A program made the translations under genes and the position numbers. From Trachythela sp. YZ-2020 (lineage: Eukaryota; Cnidaria; Anthozoa; Malacalcyonacea; Clavulariidae): a DNA stretch of 64,000 bases. Under the pieces are notes generated by a model. That model saw only the letters and a program-made list of their open reading frames with translations. It made no database searches and had not been told where the DNA came from. Shown piece by piece: positions 8,638 to 20,293 of this stretch (position 1 is its first letter; each line of letters starts with the position of its first letter). The stretch is from positions 62,001 to 126,000 of the forward strand of contig JADLSH010000335.1 in NCBI GenBank assembly GCA_016169945.1, read 5' to 3'.

Positions 8638-8823
8638 TCAATTCCTTCAAATGAAACGCATCACAGCTTCGTAAATATTTTTCCTCCAACAAATTGAAAA
8701 GATTACGGTATCTCAGAATCAATGTTAAATCAAAAACAACAACAGGATTTGATACGATATTGACGTAATAATACATTTGAGAATTTGCCGTTCGCAACTC
8801 ATGGAACATTTAGGCATGCGACG

Positions 8824-8896
8824 GCCTCATTAGCTCAGGGGTTACAGCACTGGTCTTCTAAACCAGGGGTCCAGAGTTCAAATCTATGATGAGGCT
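8824..8896 (+). pseudogene. Thr-bodied tRNA, TCT anticodon, good acceptor
   Basis: TCT group but with ATGAGGC, so the acceptor is fully paired. Only the D- and T-stem mismatches remain. One of the better TCT candidates. Confidence 0.55.
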
Positions 8897-9079
8897 TCAA
8901 TTCCTTCAAATGAAACGCATCACAGCTTCGTAAATATTTTTCCTCCAACAAATTGAAAAGATTACGGTATCTCAGAATCAATGTTAAATCAAAAACAACA
9001 GGATTTGATACGATATTGACGTAATAATACATTTGAGAATTTGCCGTTTGCAACTCATGGAACATTTTGGCACGCGAAT

Positions 9080-9152
9080 GCCTCATTAGCTCAGGGGTTA
9101 GAGCACTGGTCTAGTAAACCAGGGGTCCAGAGTTCAAATCTCTGATGAGGCT
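9080..9152 (+). tRNA. tRNA-Thr (AGT)
   Basis: Complete cloverleaf. Confidence 0.88.
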
Positions 9153-9256
9153 TCAATACCTTCAAATGAAATCCCATCACAGCTTCGTAACTATTTTTCC
9201 TCCCACAATTTGAAAATAATATCAAAACATTATTTCCGGCATGCGCCAATAACCTG

Positions 9257-9328
9257 AGCGTCACGTGAGATTTGAACTCACGACTTTTTGTTTGCGAGAC
9301 TACTGCTCTGTCCCTGATCTAATGAGGC
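9257..9328 (-). pseudogene. A-module tRNA-like (CGC)
   Basis: Same structure as 7888-7959. Confidence 0.6.
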
Positions 9329-9515
9329 ACAATCTCTGAAGACAAATCTATAAGCAAAAATCTTGATTCACTTAATTTGCAACAGACGGATAATATTATA
9401 GGACTAGGTGGCCAACGTTTCAAGAATGCTTCTTTACAAGTTATTAGCAGAGACAATGAACTGGTCATTAGAATTTGGTTTGATGCTTTTTATGATAAAA
9501 GGTACGGCGACAGGC

Positions 9516-9588
9516 GCCTCATTAGCTCAGTGGTTAGAGCATTGGCCATATACACCAGGGCTCCAGAATTCGAGTCTCTGAAGAGTCT
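9516..9588 (+). pseudogene. I-module tRNA-like (TAT)
   Basis: 5' acceptor GCCTCAT, 3' strand AAGAGTC. Confidence 0.6.
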
Positions 9589-9933
9589 AATTGCTAAACC
9601 ATTATCTAAATTCTAACTATGGGATATAGTGTCATAAACTTCATGGCCCAAACTTTATTCCATGGAATAAATATTCTTCTATTCGAAATGAATTTCTAAT
9701 TTCTTGACCTGTACTTTCAAAAATTTAATTTAGAAAATTCGAAATTTTCATTTGGAATTGCTAGTTAAGGTTTGGAATAAAATTTGTATATAAATAATCT
9801 CATTGCCAGAAACTGCTGTATCTCAAAATCAACATTAAATCAAAAACAACAACAGGATTTGATACGATATTGACGTAATAATACATTTGAGAATTTCCCG
9901 TTCGCAACTCATGGAACATTTAGGCATGCGACG

Positions 9934-10006
9934 GCCTCATTAGCTCAGGGGTTAGAGCACTGGTCTTGTAAACCAGGGGTCCAGAGTTCAAATCTCTGAT
10001 GAGGCT
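9934..10006 (+). tRNA. tRNA-Thr (TGT)
   Basis: Reference TGT copy: every stem is paired, with U33 and discriminator T. The wobble U34 would read ACA. Confidence 0.88.
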
Positions 10007-10192
10007 TCAATTCCTTCAAATGAAACGCATCACAGCTTCGTAAATATTTTTCCTCCAACAAATTGAAAAGATTACGGTATCTCAGAATCAATGTTAAAAC
10101 AAAAACAACAACAGGATTTGATACGATATTGACGTAATAATACATTTGAGAATTTCCCGTTCGCAACTCATGGAACATTTAGGCATGCGACG

Positions 10193-10266
10193 GCCTCATT
10201 AGCTCAGGGGTTAGAGCACTGGTCTTGTAAACCAGGTTGTCCAGAGTTCAAATCTCTGATGAGGCT
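10193..10266 (+). tRNA. tRNA-Thr (TGT), 6-nt variable loop
   Basis: All stems intact; the variable loop is GTTGTC, one base longer than usual. Confidence 0.65.
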
Positions 10267-10452
10267 TCGATTCCTTCAAATGAAACGCATCACAGCTTCG
10301 TAAATATTTTTCCTCCAACAAATTGAAAAGATTACGGTATCTCAGAATCAATGTTAAATCAAAAACAACAACAGGATTTGATACGATATTGACGTAATAA
10401 TACATTTGAGAATTTGCCGTTCGCAACTCATGGAACATTTAGGCACGCGACT

Positions 10453-10525
10453 GCCTCATTAGCTCAGGGGTTAGAGCACTGGTCTTGTAAACCAGGGGTC
10501 CAGAGTTCAAATCTCTGATGAGGCT
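10453..10525 (+). tRNA. tRNA-Thr (TGT)
   Basis: Complete cloverleaf. Confidence 0.88.
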
Positions 10526-10707
10526 TCAATGCCTTCAGTTGGAACGCATAACAGCTTCGTAAATATTTTTCCTCCAACAAATGAAAAGATTACGGTATCT
10601 CAGAATCAATGTTAAATAAAAAACAACAGGATTTGATACGATATTGACGTAATAATACATTTGAGAATTTGCCGTTCGCAACTCATGGAATATTTAGGCG
10701 CGCGACT

Positions 10708-10780
10708 GCCTCATTAGCTCAGGGGTTACAGCACTGGTCTTCTAAACCAGGGGTCCAGAGTTCAAATCTATGATGAAGCT
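10708..10780 (+). pseudogene. Thr-bodied tRNA, TCT anticodon
   Basis: Typical TCT-group copy. Confidence 0.6.
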
Positions 10781-10966
10781 TCAAATCCTTCAAATGAAAC
10801 GCATCACAGCTTCGTAAATATTTTTCCTCCAACAAATTGAAAAGATTACGGTATCTCAGAATCAATGTTAAATCAAAAACAACAAGAGGATTTGATACGA
10901 TATTGACGTGATAATACATTTGAGAATTTGCCGTTTGCAACTCATGGAACATTTCGGCACGCGAAT

Positions 10967-11039
10967 GCCTCATTAGCTCAGGGGTTAGAGCACTGGTCTA
11001 GTAAACCAGGGGTCCAGAGTTCAAATCTCTGATGAGGCT
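10967..11039 (+). tRNA. tRNA-Thr (AGT)
   Basis: Complete cloverleaf. Confidence 0.88.
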
Positions 11040-11143
11040 TCAATACCTTCAAATGAAATCCCATCACAGCTTCGTAACTATTTTTCCTCCCACAATTTGA
11101 AAAGAATATCAAAACATTATTTCCGGCATGCGTCAATTATCTG

Positions 11144-11215
11144 AGCGTCACGTGAGATTTGAACTCACGACTTTTTGTTTGCGAGACTACTGCTCTGTCC
11201 CTGATCTAATGAGGC
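11144..11215 (-). pseudogene. A-module tRNA-like (CGC)
   Basis: Same structure as 7888-7959. Confidence 0.6.
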
Positions 11216-11401
11216 ACAATCTCTGAAGACAAATCTATAAGCAAAAATCTTGATTCACTTAATTTGCAACAGACGGATAGTATTATAGGACTAGGTGGCC
11301 AACGTTTCAAGAATGCTTCTTTACAAGTTATTAGCAGAGACAATGAACTGGTCATTAGAATTTGGTTTGATGCTTTTATGAAAAAAAGTACGGCGACAGG
11401 C

Positions 11402-11474
11402 GCCTGATTAGCTCAGTGGTTAGAGCATTGGCCATATACACCAGGGCTCCAGAATTCGAGTCTCTGATGAGTCT
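11402..11474 (+). pseudogene. I-module tRNA-like (TAT)
   Basis: Acceptor GCCTGAT/ATGAGTC. Confidence 0.6.
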
Positions 11475-11817
11475 AATTGCTAAGCCATTATCTAAATTCT
11501 AACTATGGGATAGAGTGTCATAAATTTCATGGCCCAAACTTTATTCCATGGAATAAATATTCTTCTATTCGAAATGAATTTCTAATTTCTTGACCTGTAC
11601 TTTCAAAAATTTAATTTAGAAAATTTGAAATTTTCATTTGGAATTGCTAGTTAAGGTTTGGAATAAAATTTGTATATAAATAATCTCATTGCCAGAAACT
11701 GCTGTATCTCAAAATCAACATTAAATCAAAAACAACAACAGGATTTGATACGATATTGACGTAATAATACATTTGAGAATTTGCTTCGCAACTCATGGAA
11801 CATTTAGGCACGGGACT

Positions 11818-11889
11818 GCCTCATTAGCTCAGGGTTAGAGCACTGGTCTTGTAAACCAGGGGTCCAGAGTTCAAATCTCTGATGAGGCT
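11818..11889 (+). tRNA. tRNA-Thr (TGT), short D loop
   Basis: D loop AGGGTTA is one G shorter, which changes the GG pair that meets the T loop. The other arms are intact. Confidence 0.7.
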
Positions 11890-12075
11890 TCAATTCCTTC
11901 AAATGAAACGCATCACAGCTTCGTAAATATTTTTCCTCCAACAAATTGAAAAGATTACGGTATCTCAGAATCAATGTTAAAACAAAAACAACAACAGGAT
12001 TTGATACGATATTGACGTAATAATACATTTGAGAATTTGCCGTTTGCAACTCATGGAACATTTAGGCACGCGACT

Positions 12076-12148
12076 GCCGCATTAGCTCAGGGGTTAGAGC
12101 ACTGGTATCGTAAACCAGGGGTCCAGAGTTCAAATCTCTGATGAGGCT
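12076..12148 (+). tRNA. tRNA-Thr (CGT), acceptor mismatch
   Basis: Acceptor GCCGCAT has one mismatch; loop position 32 is A. Confidence 0.6.
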
Positions 12149-12333
12149 TCAATGCCTTCAGTTGGAACGCATAACAGCTTCGTAAATATTTTTCCTCCAA
12201 CAAATGAAAAGATTACGGTATCTCAGAATCAATGTTAAATCAAAAACAACAACAGGATTTGATACGATATTGACGTAATAATACATTTGAGAATTTGCCG
12301 TTCGCAACTCATGGAACATTTAGGCGCGCGACT

Positions 12334-12406
12334 GCCTCATTAGCTCAGGGGTTACAGCACTGGTCTTCTAAACCAGGGGTCCAGAGTTCAAATCTATGAT
12401 GAAGCT
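12334..12406 (+). pseudogene. Thr-bodied tRNA, TCT anticodon
   Basis: Typical TCT-group copy. Confidence 0.6.
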
Positions 12407-12592
12407 TCAAATCCTTCAAATGAAACGCATCACAGCTTCGTAAATATTTTTCCTCCAACAAATTGAAAAGATTACGGTATCTCAGAATCAATGTTAAATC
12501 AAAAACAACAAGAGGATTTGATACGATATTGACGTGATAATACATTTGAGAATTTGCCGTTTGCAACTCATGGAACATTTAGGCACGCGACT

Positions 12593-12665
12593 GCCTCATT
12601 AGCTCAGGGGTTAGAGCACTGGTCTCGTAAACCAGGGGTCCAGAGTTCAAATCTCTGATGAGGCT
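12593..12665 (+). tRNA. tRNA-Thr (CGT)
   Basis: Complete cloverleaf. Confidence 0.87.
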
Positions 12666-12847
12666 TCAATGCCTTCAGTTGGAACGCATAACAGCTTCGT
12701 AAATATTTTTCCTCCAACAAATGAAAAGATTACGGTATCTCAGAATCAATGTGAAATAAAAAACAACAGGATTTGATACGATATTGACGTAATAATACAT
12801 TTGAGAATTTGCCGTTCGCAACTCATGGAATATTTAGGCGCGCGACT

Positions 12848-12921
12848 GCCTCATTAGCTCAGGGGTTACAGCAACTGGTCTTCTAAACCAGGGGTCCAGA
12901 GTTAAAATCTATGATGAAGCT
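12848..12921 (+). pseudogene. Thr-bodied tRNA, TCT anticodon, 1-base insertion
   Basis: Same extra A as 7452-7525; the T loop is changed to TTAAAAT, which weakens the B box. Confidence 0.6.
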
Positions 12922-13107
12922 TCAAATCCTTCAAATGAAACGCATCACAGCTTCGTAAATATTTTTCCTCCAACAAATTGAAAAGATTACGGTATCTCAG
13001 AATCAATGTTGAATCAAAAACAACAAGAGGATTTGATACGATATTGACGTGATAATACATTTGAGAATTTGCCGTTTGCAACTCATGGAACATTTTGGCA
13101 CGCGAAT

Positions 13108-13180
13108 GCCTCATTAGCTCAGGGGTTGGAGCACTGGTCTAGTAAACCAGGGGTCCAGAGTTCAAATCTCTGATGAGGCT
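13108..13180 (+). tRNA. tRNA-Thr (AGT)
   Basis: Stems intact; D-loop position 21 is G instead of A. Confidence 0.82.
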
Positions 13181-13284
13181 TCAATACCTTCAAATGAAAT
13201 CCCATCACAGCTTCGTAACTATTTTTCCTCCCACAATTTGAAAAGAATATCAAAACATTATTTCCGGCATGCGCCAATTATCTG

Positions 13285-13356
13285 AGCGTCACGTGAGATT
13301 TGAACTCACGACTTTTTGTTTGCGAGACTACTGCTCTGTCCCTGATCTAATGAGGC
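13285..13356 (-). pseudogene. A-module tRNA-like (CGC)
   Basis: Same structure as 7888-7959. Confidence 0.6.
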
Positions 13357-13543
13357 ACAATCTCTGAAGACAAATCTATAAGCAAAAATCTTGATTCACT
13401 TAATTTGCAACAGACGGATAGTATTATAGGACTAGGTGGCCAACGTTTCAAGAATGCTTCTTTACAAGTTATTAGCAGAGACAATGAACTGGTCATTAGA
13501 ATTTGGTTTGATGCTTTTTATGATAAAAGGTACGGCGACAGGC

Positions 13544-13616
13544 GCCTCATTAGCTCAGTGGTTAGAGCATTGGCCATATACACCAGGGCTCCAGAATTCG
13601 AGTCTCTGATGAGTCT
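13544..13616 (+). pseudogene. I-module tRNA-like (TAT)
   Basis: Same as 102-174. Confidence 0.6.
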
Positions 13617-13961
13617 AATTGCTAAGCCATTATCTAAATTCTAACTATGGGATATAGTGTCATAAACTTCATGGCCCAAACTTTATTCCATGGAATAAAT
13701 ATTCTTCTATTCGAAATGAATTTCTAATTTCTTGACCTGTACTTTCAAAAATTTAATTTAGAAAATTCGAAATTTTCATTTGGAATTGCTAGTTAAGGTT
13801 TGGAATAAAATTTGTATATAAATAATCTCATTGCCAGAAACTGCTGTATCTCAAAATCAACATTAAATCAAAAACAACAACAGGATTTGATACGATATTG
13901 ACGTAATAATACATTTGAGAATTTGCCGTTCGCAACTCATGGAACATTTAGGCACGCGACT

Positions 13962-14034
13962 GCCTCATTAGCTCAGGGGTTAGAGCACTGGTCTAGTAAA
14001 CCAGGGGTCCAGAGTTCAAATCTCTGATGAGGCT
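13962..14034 (+). tRNA. tRNA-Thr (AGT)
   Basis: Complete cloverleaf; the only Thr gene of this short higher-order unit. Its 5' flank is the GACT form of the other isoacceptors, so this unit is probably a fusion left by unequal exchange. Confidence 0.87.
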
Positions 14035-14138
14035 TCAATACCTTCAAATGAAATCCCATCACAGCTTCGTAACTATTTTTCCTCCCACAATTTGAAAAGA
14101 ATATCAAAACATTATTTCCGGCATGCGCCAATTACCTG

Positions 14139-14210
14139 AGCGTCACGTGAGATTTGAACTCACGACTTTTTGTTTGCGAGACTACTGCTCTGTCCCTGAT
14201 CTAATGAGGC
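14139..14210 (-). pseudogene. A-module tRNA-like (CGC)
   Basis: Same structure as 7888-7959. Confidence 0.6.
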
Positions 14211-14397
14211 ACAATCTCTGAAGACAAATCTATAAGCAAAAATCTTGATTCACTTAATTTGCAACAGACGGATAATATTATAGGACTAGGTGGCCAACGT
14301 TTCAAGAATGCTTCTTTACAAGTTATTAGCAGAGACAATGAACTGGTCATTAGAATTTGGTTTGATGCTTTTTATGATAAAAGGTACGGCGACAGGC

Positions 14398-14470
14398 GCC
14401 TCATTAGCTCAGTGGTTAGAGCATTGGCCATATACACCAGGGCTCCAGAATTCGAGTCTCTGATGAGGCT
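14398..14470 (+). pseudogene. I-module tRNA-like (TAT), paired acceptor
   Basis: 3' strand ATGAGGC, so the acceptor is fully paired. The anticodon loop still lacks U33. Confidence 0.6.
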
Positions 14471-14815
14471 AATTGCTAAACCATTATCTAAATTCTAACT
14501 ATGGGATATAGTGTCATAAACTTCATGGCCCAAACTTTATTCCATGGAATAAATATTCTTCTATTCGAAATGAATTTCTAATTTCTTGACCTGTACTTTC
14601 AAAAATTTAATTTAGAAAATTCGAAATTTTCATTTGGAATTGCTAGTTAAGGTTTGGAATAAAATTTGTATATAAATAATCTCATTGCCAGAAACTGCTG
14701 TATCTCAAAATCAACATTAAATCAAAAACAACAACAGGATTTGATACGATATTGACGTAATAATACATTTGAGAATTTGCCGTTCGCAACTCATGGAACA
14801 TTTAGGCACGCGACT

Positions 14816-14888
14816 GCCTCATTAGCTCAGGGGTTAGAGCACTGGTCTTGTAAACCAGGGGTCCAGAGTTCAAATCTCTGATGAGGCT
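14816..14888 (+). tRNA. tRNA-Thr (TGT)
   Basis: Complete cloverleaf. Confidence 0.88.
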
Positions 14889-15074
14889 TCAATTCCTTCA
14901 AATGAAACGCATCACAGCTTCGTAAATATTTTTCCTCCAACAAATTGAAAAGATTACGGTATCTCAGAATCAATGTTAAAACAAAAACAACAACAGGATT
15001 TGATACGATATTGACGTAATAATACATTTGAGAATTTGCCGTTCGCAACTCATGGAACATTTTGGCACGCGACT

Positions 15075-15146
15075 GCCTCATTAGCTCAGGGTTAGAGCAC
15101 TGGTCTTGTAAACCAGGGGTCCAGAGTTCAAATCTCTGATGAGGCT
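15075..15146 (+). tRNA. tRNA-Thr (TGT), short D loop
   Basis: D loop AGGGTTA; otherwise intact. Confidence 0.7.
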
Positions 15147-15332
15147 TCGATTCCTTGAAATGAAACGCATCACAGCTTCGTAAATGTTTTTCCTCCAACA
15201 AATTGAAAATATTACGGTATCTCAGAATCAATGTTAAATCAAAAACAGCCACAGGATTTGATACGATATTGACGTAATAATACATTTGAGAATTTGCCGT
15301 TCGCAACTCATGGAACATTTAGGCACGGGACT

Positions 15333-15405
15333 GCCCCATTAGCTCAGGGGTTACAGCACTGGTCTTCTAAACCAGGGGTCCAGAGTTCAAATCTATGATG
15401 AAGCT
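15333..15405 (+). pseudogene. Thr-bodied tRNA, TCT anticodon
   Basis: TCT group with a further acceptor change (GCCCCAT). Confidence 0.6.
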
Positions 15406-15591
15406 TCAAATCCTTCAAATGAAACGCATCACAGCTTCGTAAATATTTTTCCTCCAACAAATTGAAAAGATTACGGTATCTCAGAATCAATGTTAAATCA
15501 AAAACAACAACAGGATTTGATACGATATTGACGTAATAATACATTTGAGAATTTGCCGTTTGCAACTCATGGAACATTTTGGCACGCGAAT

Positions 15592-15664
15592 GCCTCATTA
15601 GCTCATGGGTTAGAGCACTGGTCTAGTAAACCAGGGGTCCAGAGTTCAAATCTCTGATGAGGCT
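15592..15664 (+). tRNA. tRNA-Thr (AGT)
   Basis: Stems intact; D loop ATGGGTTA. Confidence 0.82.
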
Positions 15665-15768
15665 TCAATACCGTCAAATGAAATCGCATCACAGCTTCGT
15701 AACTATTTTTCCTCCCACAATTTGAAAATAATATCAAAACATTATTTCCGGCATGCGCCAATAACCTG

Positions 15769-15840
15769 AGCGTCACGTGAGATTTGAACTCACGACTTTT
15801 TGTTTGCGAGACTACTGCTCTGTCCCTGATCTAATGAGGC
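15769..15840 (-). pseudogene. A-module tRNA-like (CGC)
   Basis: Same structure as 7888-7959. Confidence 0.6.
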
Positions 15841-16027
15841 ACAATCTCTGAAGACAAATCTATAAGCAAAAATCTTGATTCACTTAATTTGCAACAGACG
15901 GATAATATTATAGGACTAGGTGGCCAACGTTTCAAGAATGCTTCTTTACAAGTTATTAGCAGAGACAATGAACTGGTCATTAGAATTTGGTTTGATGCTT
16001 TTTATGTTAAAAGGTACGGCGACAGGC

Positions 16028-16100
16028 GCCTCATTAGCTCAGTGGTTAGAGCATTGGCCATATACACCAGGGCTCCAGAATTCGAGTCTCTGATGAGGCT
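16028..16100 (+). pseudogene. I-module tRNA-like (TAT), paired acceptor
   Basis: ATGAGGC form, as at 14398. Confidence 0.6.
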
Positions 16101-16445
16101 AATTGCTAAACCATTATCTAAATTCTAACTATGGGATATAGTGTCATAAACTTCATGGCCCAAACTTTATTCCATGGAATAAATATTCTTCTATTCGAAA
16201 TGAATTTCTAATTTCTTGACCTGTACTTTCAAAAATTTAATTTAGAAAATTCGAAATTTTCATTTGGAATTGCTAGTTAAGGTTTGGAATAAAATTTGTA
16301 TATAAATAATCTCATTGCCAGAAACTGCTGTATCTCAAAATCAACATTAAATCAAAAACAACAACAGGATTTGATACGATATTGACGTAATAATACATTT
16401 GAGAATTTGCCGTTCGCAACTCATGGAACATTTAGGCACGCGACT

Positions 16446-16518
16446 GCCTCATTAGCTCAGGGGTTAGAGCACTGGTCTTGTAAACCAGGGGTCCAGAGTT
16501 CAAATCTCTGATGAGGCT
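16446..16518 (+). tRNA. tRNA-Thr (TGT)
   Basis: Complete cloverleaf. Confidence 0.88.
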
Positions 16519-16704
16519 TCAATTCCTTCAAATGAAACGCATCACAGCTTCGTAAATATTTTTCCTCCAACAAATTGAAAAGATTACGGTATCTCAGAAT
16601 CAATGTTAAATCAAAAACAACAACAGGATTTGATACGATATTGACGTAATAATACATTTGAGAATTTGCCGTTCGCAACTCATGGAACATTTAGGCACGC
16701 GACT

Positions 16705-16777
16705 GCCTCATTAGCTCAGGAGTTAGAGCACTGGTCTTGTAAACCAGGGGTCCAGAGTTCAAATCTCTGATGAGGCT
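16705..16777 (+). tRNA. tRNA-Thr (TGT)
   Basis: Stems intact; D loop AGGAGTTA loses one of the conserved G pair. Confidence 0.78.
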
Positions 16778-16959
16778 TCAATTCCTTCAAATGAAACGCA
16801 TAACAGCTTCGTAAATATTTTTCCTCCAACAAATGAAAAGATTACGGTATCTCAGAATCAATGTTAAATAAAAAACAACAGGATTTGATACGATATTGAC
16901 GTAATAATTCATTTGAGAATTTGCCGTTCGCAACTCATGGAACATTTAGGCACGGGACT

Positions 16960-17032
16960 GCATCATTAGCTCAGGGGTTACAGCACTGGTCTTCTAAACC
17001 AGGGGTCCAGAGTACAAATCTATGACGAGGCT
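16960..17032 (+). pseudogene. Thr-bodied tRNA, TCT anticodon
   Basis: GCATCAT acceptor, T loop TACAAAT, ACGAGGC 3' strand; B box damaged. Confidence 0.6.
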
Positions 17033-17218
17033 TCAATTCCTTCAAATGAAACGCATCACAGCTTCGTAAATATTTTTCCTCCAACAAATTGAAAAGATTA
17101 CGGTATCTCAGAATCAATGTTAAATCAAAAACAACAACAGGATTTGATACGATATTGACGTAATAATACATTTGAGAATTTGCCGTTTGCAACTCATGGA
17201 ACATTTTGGCACGCGAAT

Positions 17219-17291
17219 GCCTCATTAGCTCAGGGGTTAGAGCACTGGTCTAGTAAACCAGGGGTCCAGAGTTCAAATCTCTGATGAGGCT
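17219..17291 (+). tRNA. tRNA-Thr (AGT)
   Basis: Complete cloverleaf. Confidence 0.88.
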
Positions 17292-17396
17292 TCAATACCT
17301 TCAAATGAAATCCCATCACAGCTTCGTAAATATTTTTCCTCCAAATAAATTGAAAAGAATATCAAAACATTATTTCCGGCATGCGCCAATAACCTG

Positions 17397-17468
17397 AGCG
17401 TCACGTGAGATTTGAACTCACGACTTTTTGTTTGCGAGACTACTGCTCTGTCCCTGATCTAATGAGGC
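17397..17468 (-). pseudogene. A-module tRNA-like (CGC)
   Basis: Same structure as 7888-7959. Confidence 0.6.
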
Positions 17469-17655
17469 ACAATCTCTGAAGACAAATCTATAAGCAAAAA
17501 TCTTGATTCACTTAATTTGCAACAGACGGATAGTATTATAGGACTAGGTGGCCAACGTTTCAAGAATGCTTCTTTACAAGTTATTAGCAGAGACAATGAA
17601 CTGGTCATTAGAATTTGGTTTGATGCTTTTTATGATAAAAGGTACGGCGACAGGC

Positions 17656-17728
17656 GCCTCATTAGCTCAGTGGTTAGAGCATTGGCCATATACACCAGGG
17701 CTCCAGAATTCGAGTCTCTGATGAGTCT
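17656..17728 (+). pseudogene. I-module tRNA-like (TAT)
   Basis: Same as 102-174. Confidence 0.6.
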
Positions 17729-18073
17729 AATTGCTAAGCCATTATCTAAATTCTAACTATGGGATAGAGTGTCATAAATTTCATGGCCCAAACTTTATTC
17801 CATGGAATAAATATTCTTCTATTCGAAATGAATTTCTAATTTCTTGACCTGTACTTTCAAAAATTTAATTTAGAAAATTCGAAATTTTCATTTGGAATTG
17901 CTAGTTAAGGTTTGGAATAAAATTTGTATATAAATAATCTCATTGCCAGAAACTGCTGTATCTCAAAATCAACATTAAATCAAAAACAACAACAGGATTT
18001 GATACGATATTGACGTAATAATACATTTGAGAATTTGCCGTTCGCAACTCATGGAACATTTAGGCACGCGACT

Positions 18074-18146
18074 GCCTCATTAGCTCAGGGGTTAGAGCAC
18101 TGGTCTTGTAAACCAGGGGTCCAGAGTTCAAATCTCTGATGAGGCT
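18074..18146 (+). tRNA. tRNA-Thr (TGT)
   Basis: Complete cloverleaf. Confidence 0.88.
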
Positions 18147-18331
18147 TCAATTCCTTCAAATGAAACGCATCACAGCTTCGTAAATATTTTCCTCCAACAA
18201 ATTGAAAAGATTACGGTATCTCAGAATCAATGTTAAATCAAAAACAACAACAGGATTTGATACGATATTGACGTAATAATACATTTGAGAATTTGCCGTT
18301 TGCAACTCATGGAACATTTAGGCACGCGACT

Positions 18332-18404
18332 GCCTCATTAGCTCAGGGGTTAGAGCACTGGTCTAGAAAACCAGCGGTGCAGAGTCCAAATCTCTGATGA
18401 GGCT
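18332..18404 (+). pseudogene. Thr-bodied tRNA, AGA in anticodon position
   Basis: Loop CTAGAAA reads AGA (Ser-type). Variable loop CGGTG and T-loop TCCAAAT are also changed. Single worn copy. Confidence 0.6.
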
Positions 18405-18590
18405 TTAATTTCTTCAAATGAAACGCATCACAGCTTCGTAAATATTTTTCCTCCAACAAATTGAAAAGATTACGGTATCTCAGAATCAATGTTAAATCAA
18501 AAACAACAACAGGATTTGATACGATATTGACGTAATAATACATTTGAGAATTTGCCGTTCGCAACTCATGGAACATTTAGGCACGCGACT

Positions 18591-18663
18591 GCCTCATTAG
18601 CTCAGGGGTTAGAGCACTGGTCTTGTAAACCAGGGGTCCAGAGTTCAAATCTATGATGAGGCT
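18591..18663 (+). tRNA. tRNA-Thr (TGT), one T-stem mismatch
   Basis: CAGAG/CTATG as at 8565. Confidence 0.7.
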
Positions 18664-18849
18664 TCAATTCCTTCAAATGAAACGCATCACAGCTTCGTAA
18701 ATATTTTTCCTCCAACAAATTGAAAAGATTACGGTATCTCAGAATCAATGTTAAATCAAAAACAACAACAGGATTTGATACGATATTGACGTAATAATAC
18801 ATTTGAGAATTTGCCGTTTGCAACTCATGGAACATTTAGGCACGGGACT

Positions 18850-18921
18850 GCCTCATTAGCTCAGGGTTAGAGCACTGGTCTTGTAAACCAGGGGTCCAGA
18901 GTTCAAATCTCTGATGAGGCT
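18850..18921 (+). tRNA. tRNA-Thr (TGT), short D loop
   Basis: D loop AGGGTTA; otherwise intact. Confidence 0.7.
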
Positions 18922-19103
18922 TCAATGCCTTCAGTTGGAACGCATAACAGCTTCGTAAATATTTTTCCTCCAACAAATGAAAAGATTACGGTATCTCAGA
19001 ATCAATGTTAAATAAAAAACAACAGGATTTGATACGATATTGACGTAATAATACATTTGAGAATTTGCCGTTCGCAACTCATGGAATATTTAGGCGCGCG
19101 ACT

Positions 19104-19176
19104 GCCTCATTAGCTCAGGGGTTACAGCACTGGTCTTCTAAACCAGGGGTCCAGAGTTCAAATCTATGATGAAGCT
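19104..19176 (+). pseudogene. Thr-bodied tRNA, TCT anticodon
   Basis: Typical TCT-group copy. Confidence 0.6.
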
Positions 19177-19362
19177 TCAAATCCTTCAAATGAAACGCAT
19201 CACAGCTTCGTAAATATTTTTCCTCCAACAAATTGAAAAGATTACGGTATCTCAGAATCAATGTTAAATCAAAAACAACAAGAGGATTTGATACGATATT
19301 GACGTGATAATACATTTGAGAATTTGCCGTTTGCAACTCATGGAACATTTTGGCACGCGAAT

Positions 19363-19435
19363 GCCTCATTAGCTCAGGGGTTAGAGCACTGGTCTAGTAA
19401 ACCAGGGGTCCAGAGTTCAAATCTCTGATGAGGCT
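19363..19435 (+). tRNA. tRNA-Thr (AGT)
   Basis: Complete cloverleaf. Confidence 0.88.
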
Positions 19436-19539
19436 TCAATACCTTCAAATGAAATCCCATCACAGCTTCGTAACTATTTTTCCTCCCACAATTTGAAAAG
19501 AATATCAAAACATTATTTCCGGCATGCGCCAATTACCTG

Positions 19540-19611
19540 AGCGTCACGTGAGATTTGAACTCACGACTTTTTGTTTGCGAGACTACTGCTCTGTCCCTGA
19601 TCTAATGAGGC
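19540..19611 (-). pseudogene. A-module tRNA-like (CGC)
   Basis: Same structure as 7888-7959. The I module that follows is cut at about 19765 and fused to the 3' end of an AGT unit. Confidence 0.6.
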
Positions 19612-19877
19612 ACAACCTCTCAAGACAAATCTATAAGCAAAAATCTTGATTCACTTAATTTGCAACAGACGGATAATATTATAGGACTAGGTGGCCAACG
19701 TTTCAAGAATGCTTCTTTACAAGTTATTAGCAGAGACAATGAACTGGTCATTAGAATTTGGTTTCATCAGGCTTCAATACCGTCAAATGAAATCGCATCA
19801 CAGCTTCGTAACTATTTTTCCTCCCACAATTTGAAGAGAATATCAAAACATTATTTCCGGTATGCGCCAATTACCTG

Positions 19878-19949
19878 AGCGTCACGTGAGATTTGAACTC
19901 ACGACTTTTTGTTTGCGAGACTACTGCTCTGTCCCTGATCTAATGAGGC
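19878..19949 (-). pseudogene. A-module tRNA-like (CGC)
   Basis: Second A module of a doubled header, reached through the fusion at about 19765. Confidence 0.6.
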
Positions 19950-20008
19950 ACAACATCTGCAGACAAATCTATAAGCAAAAATCTTGATTCACTTAATTTG
20001 CAACAGAC

Positions 20009-20112
20009 GGATATATTAGGGATAGGTGGGACGGGATATACTAGGGATAGGATATATATATTAGGGACGGGATATATTAGGGATATATTAGGGATAGGTA
20101 TTATAGGGCTAG
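20009..20112 (+). repeat. Local expansion of GGATATATTAGGGA
   Basis: Where other headers read GGATAATATTATAGGACTAGG, this one has several imperfect copies of GGATATATTAGGGATAGG. A private slippage expansion. Confidence 0.8.
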
Positions 20113-20220
20113 GTGGCCAACGTTTCAAGAATGCTTCTTTACAAGTTATTAGCAGAGACAATGAACTGGTCATTAGAATTTCGTTTGATGCTTTTTATGA
20201 TAAAAGGTACGGCGACAGGC

Positions 20221-20293
20221 GCCTCATTAGCTCAGTGGTTAGAGCATTGGCCATATACACTAGGGCTCCAGAATTCGAGTCTCTGATGAGTCT
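20221..20293 (+). pseudogene. I-module tRNA-like (TAT)
   Basis: Anticodon 3' stem ACTAG adds one more mismatch. Confidence 0.6.
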
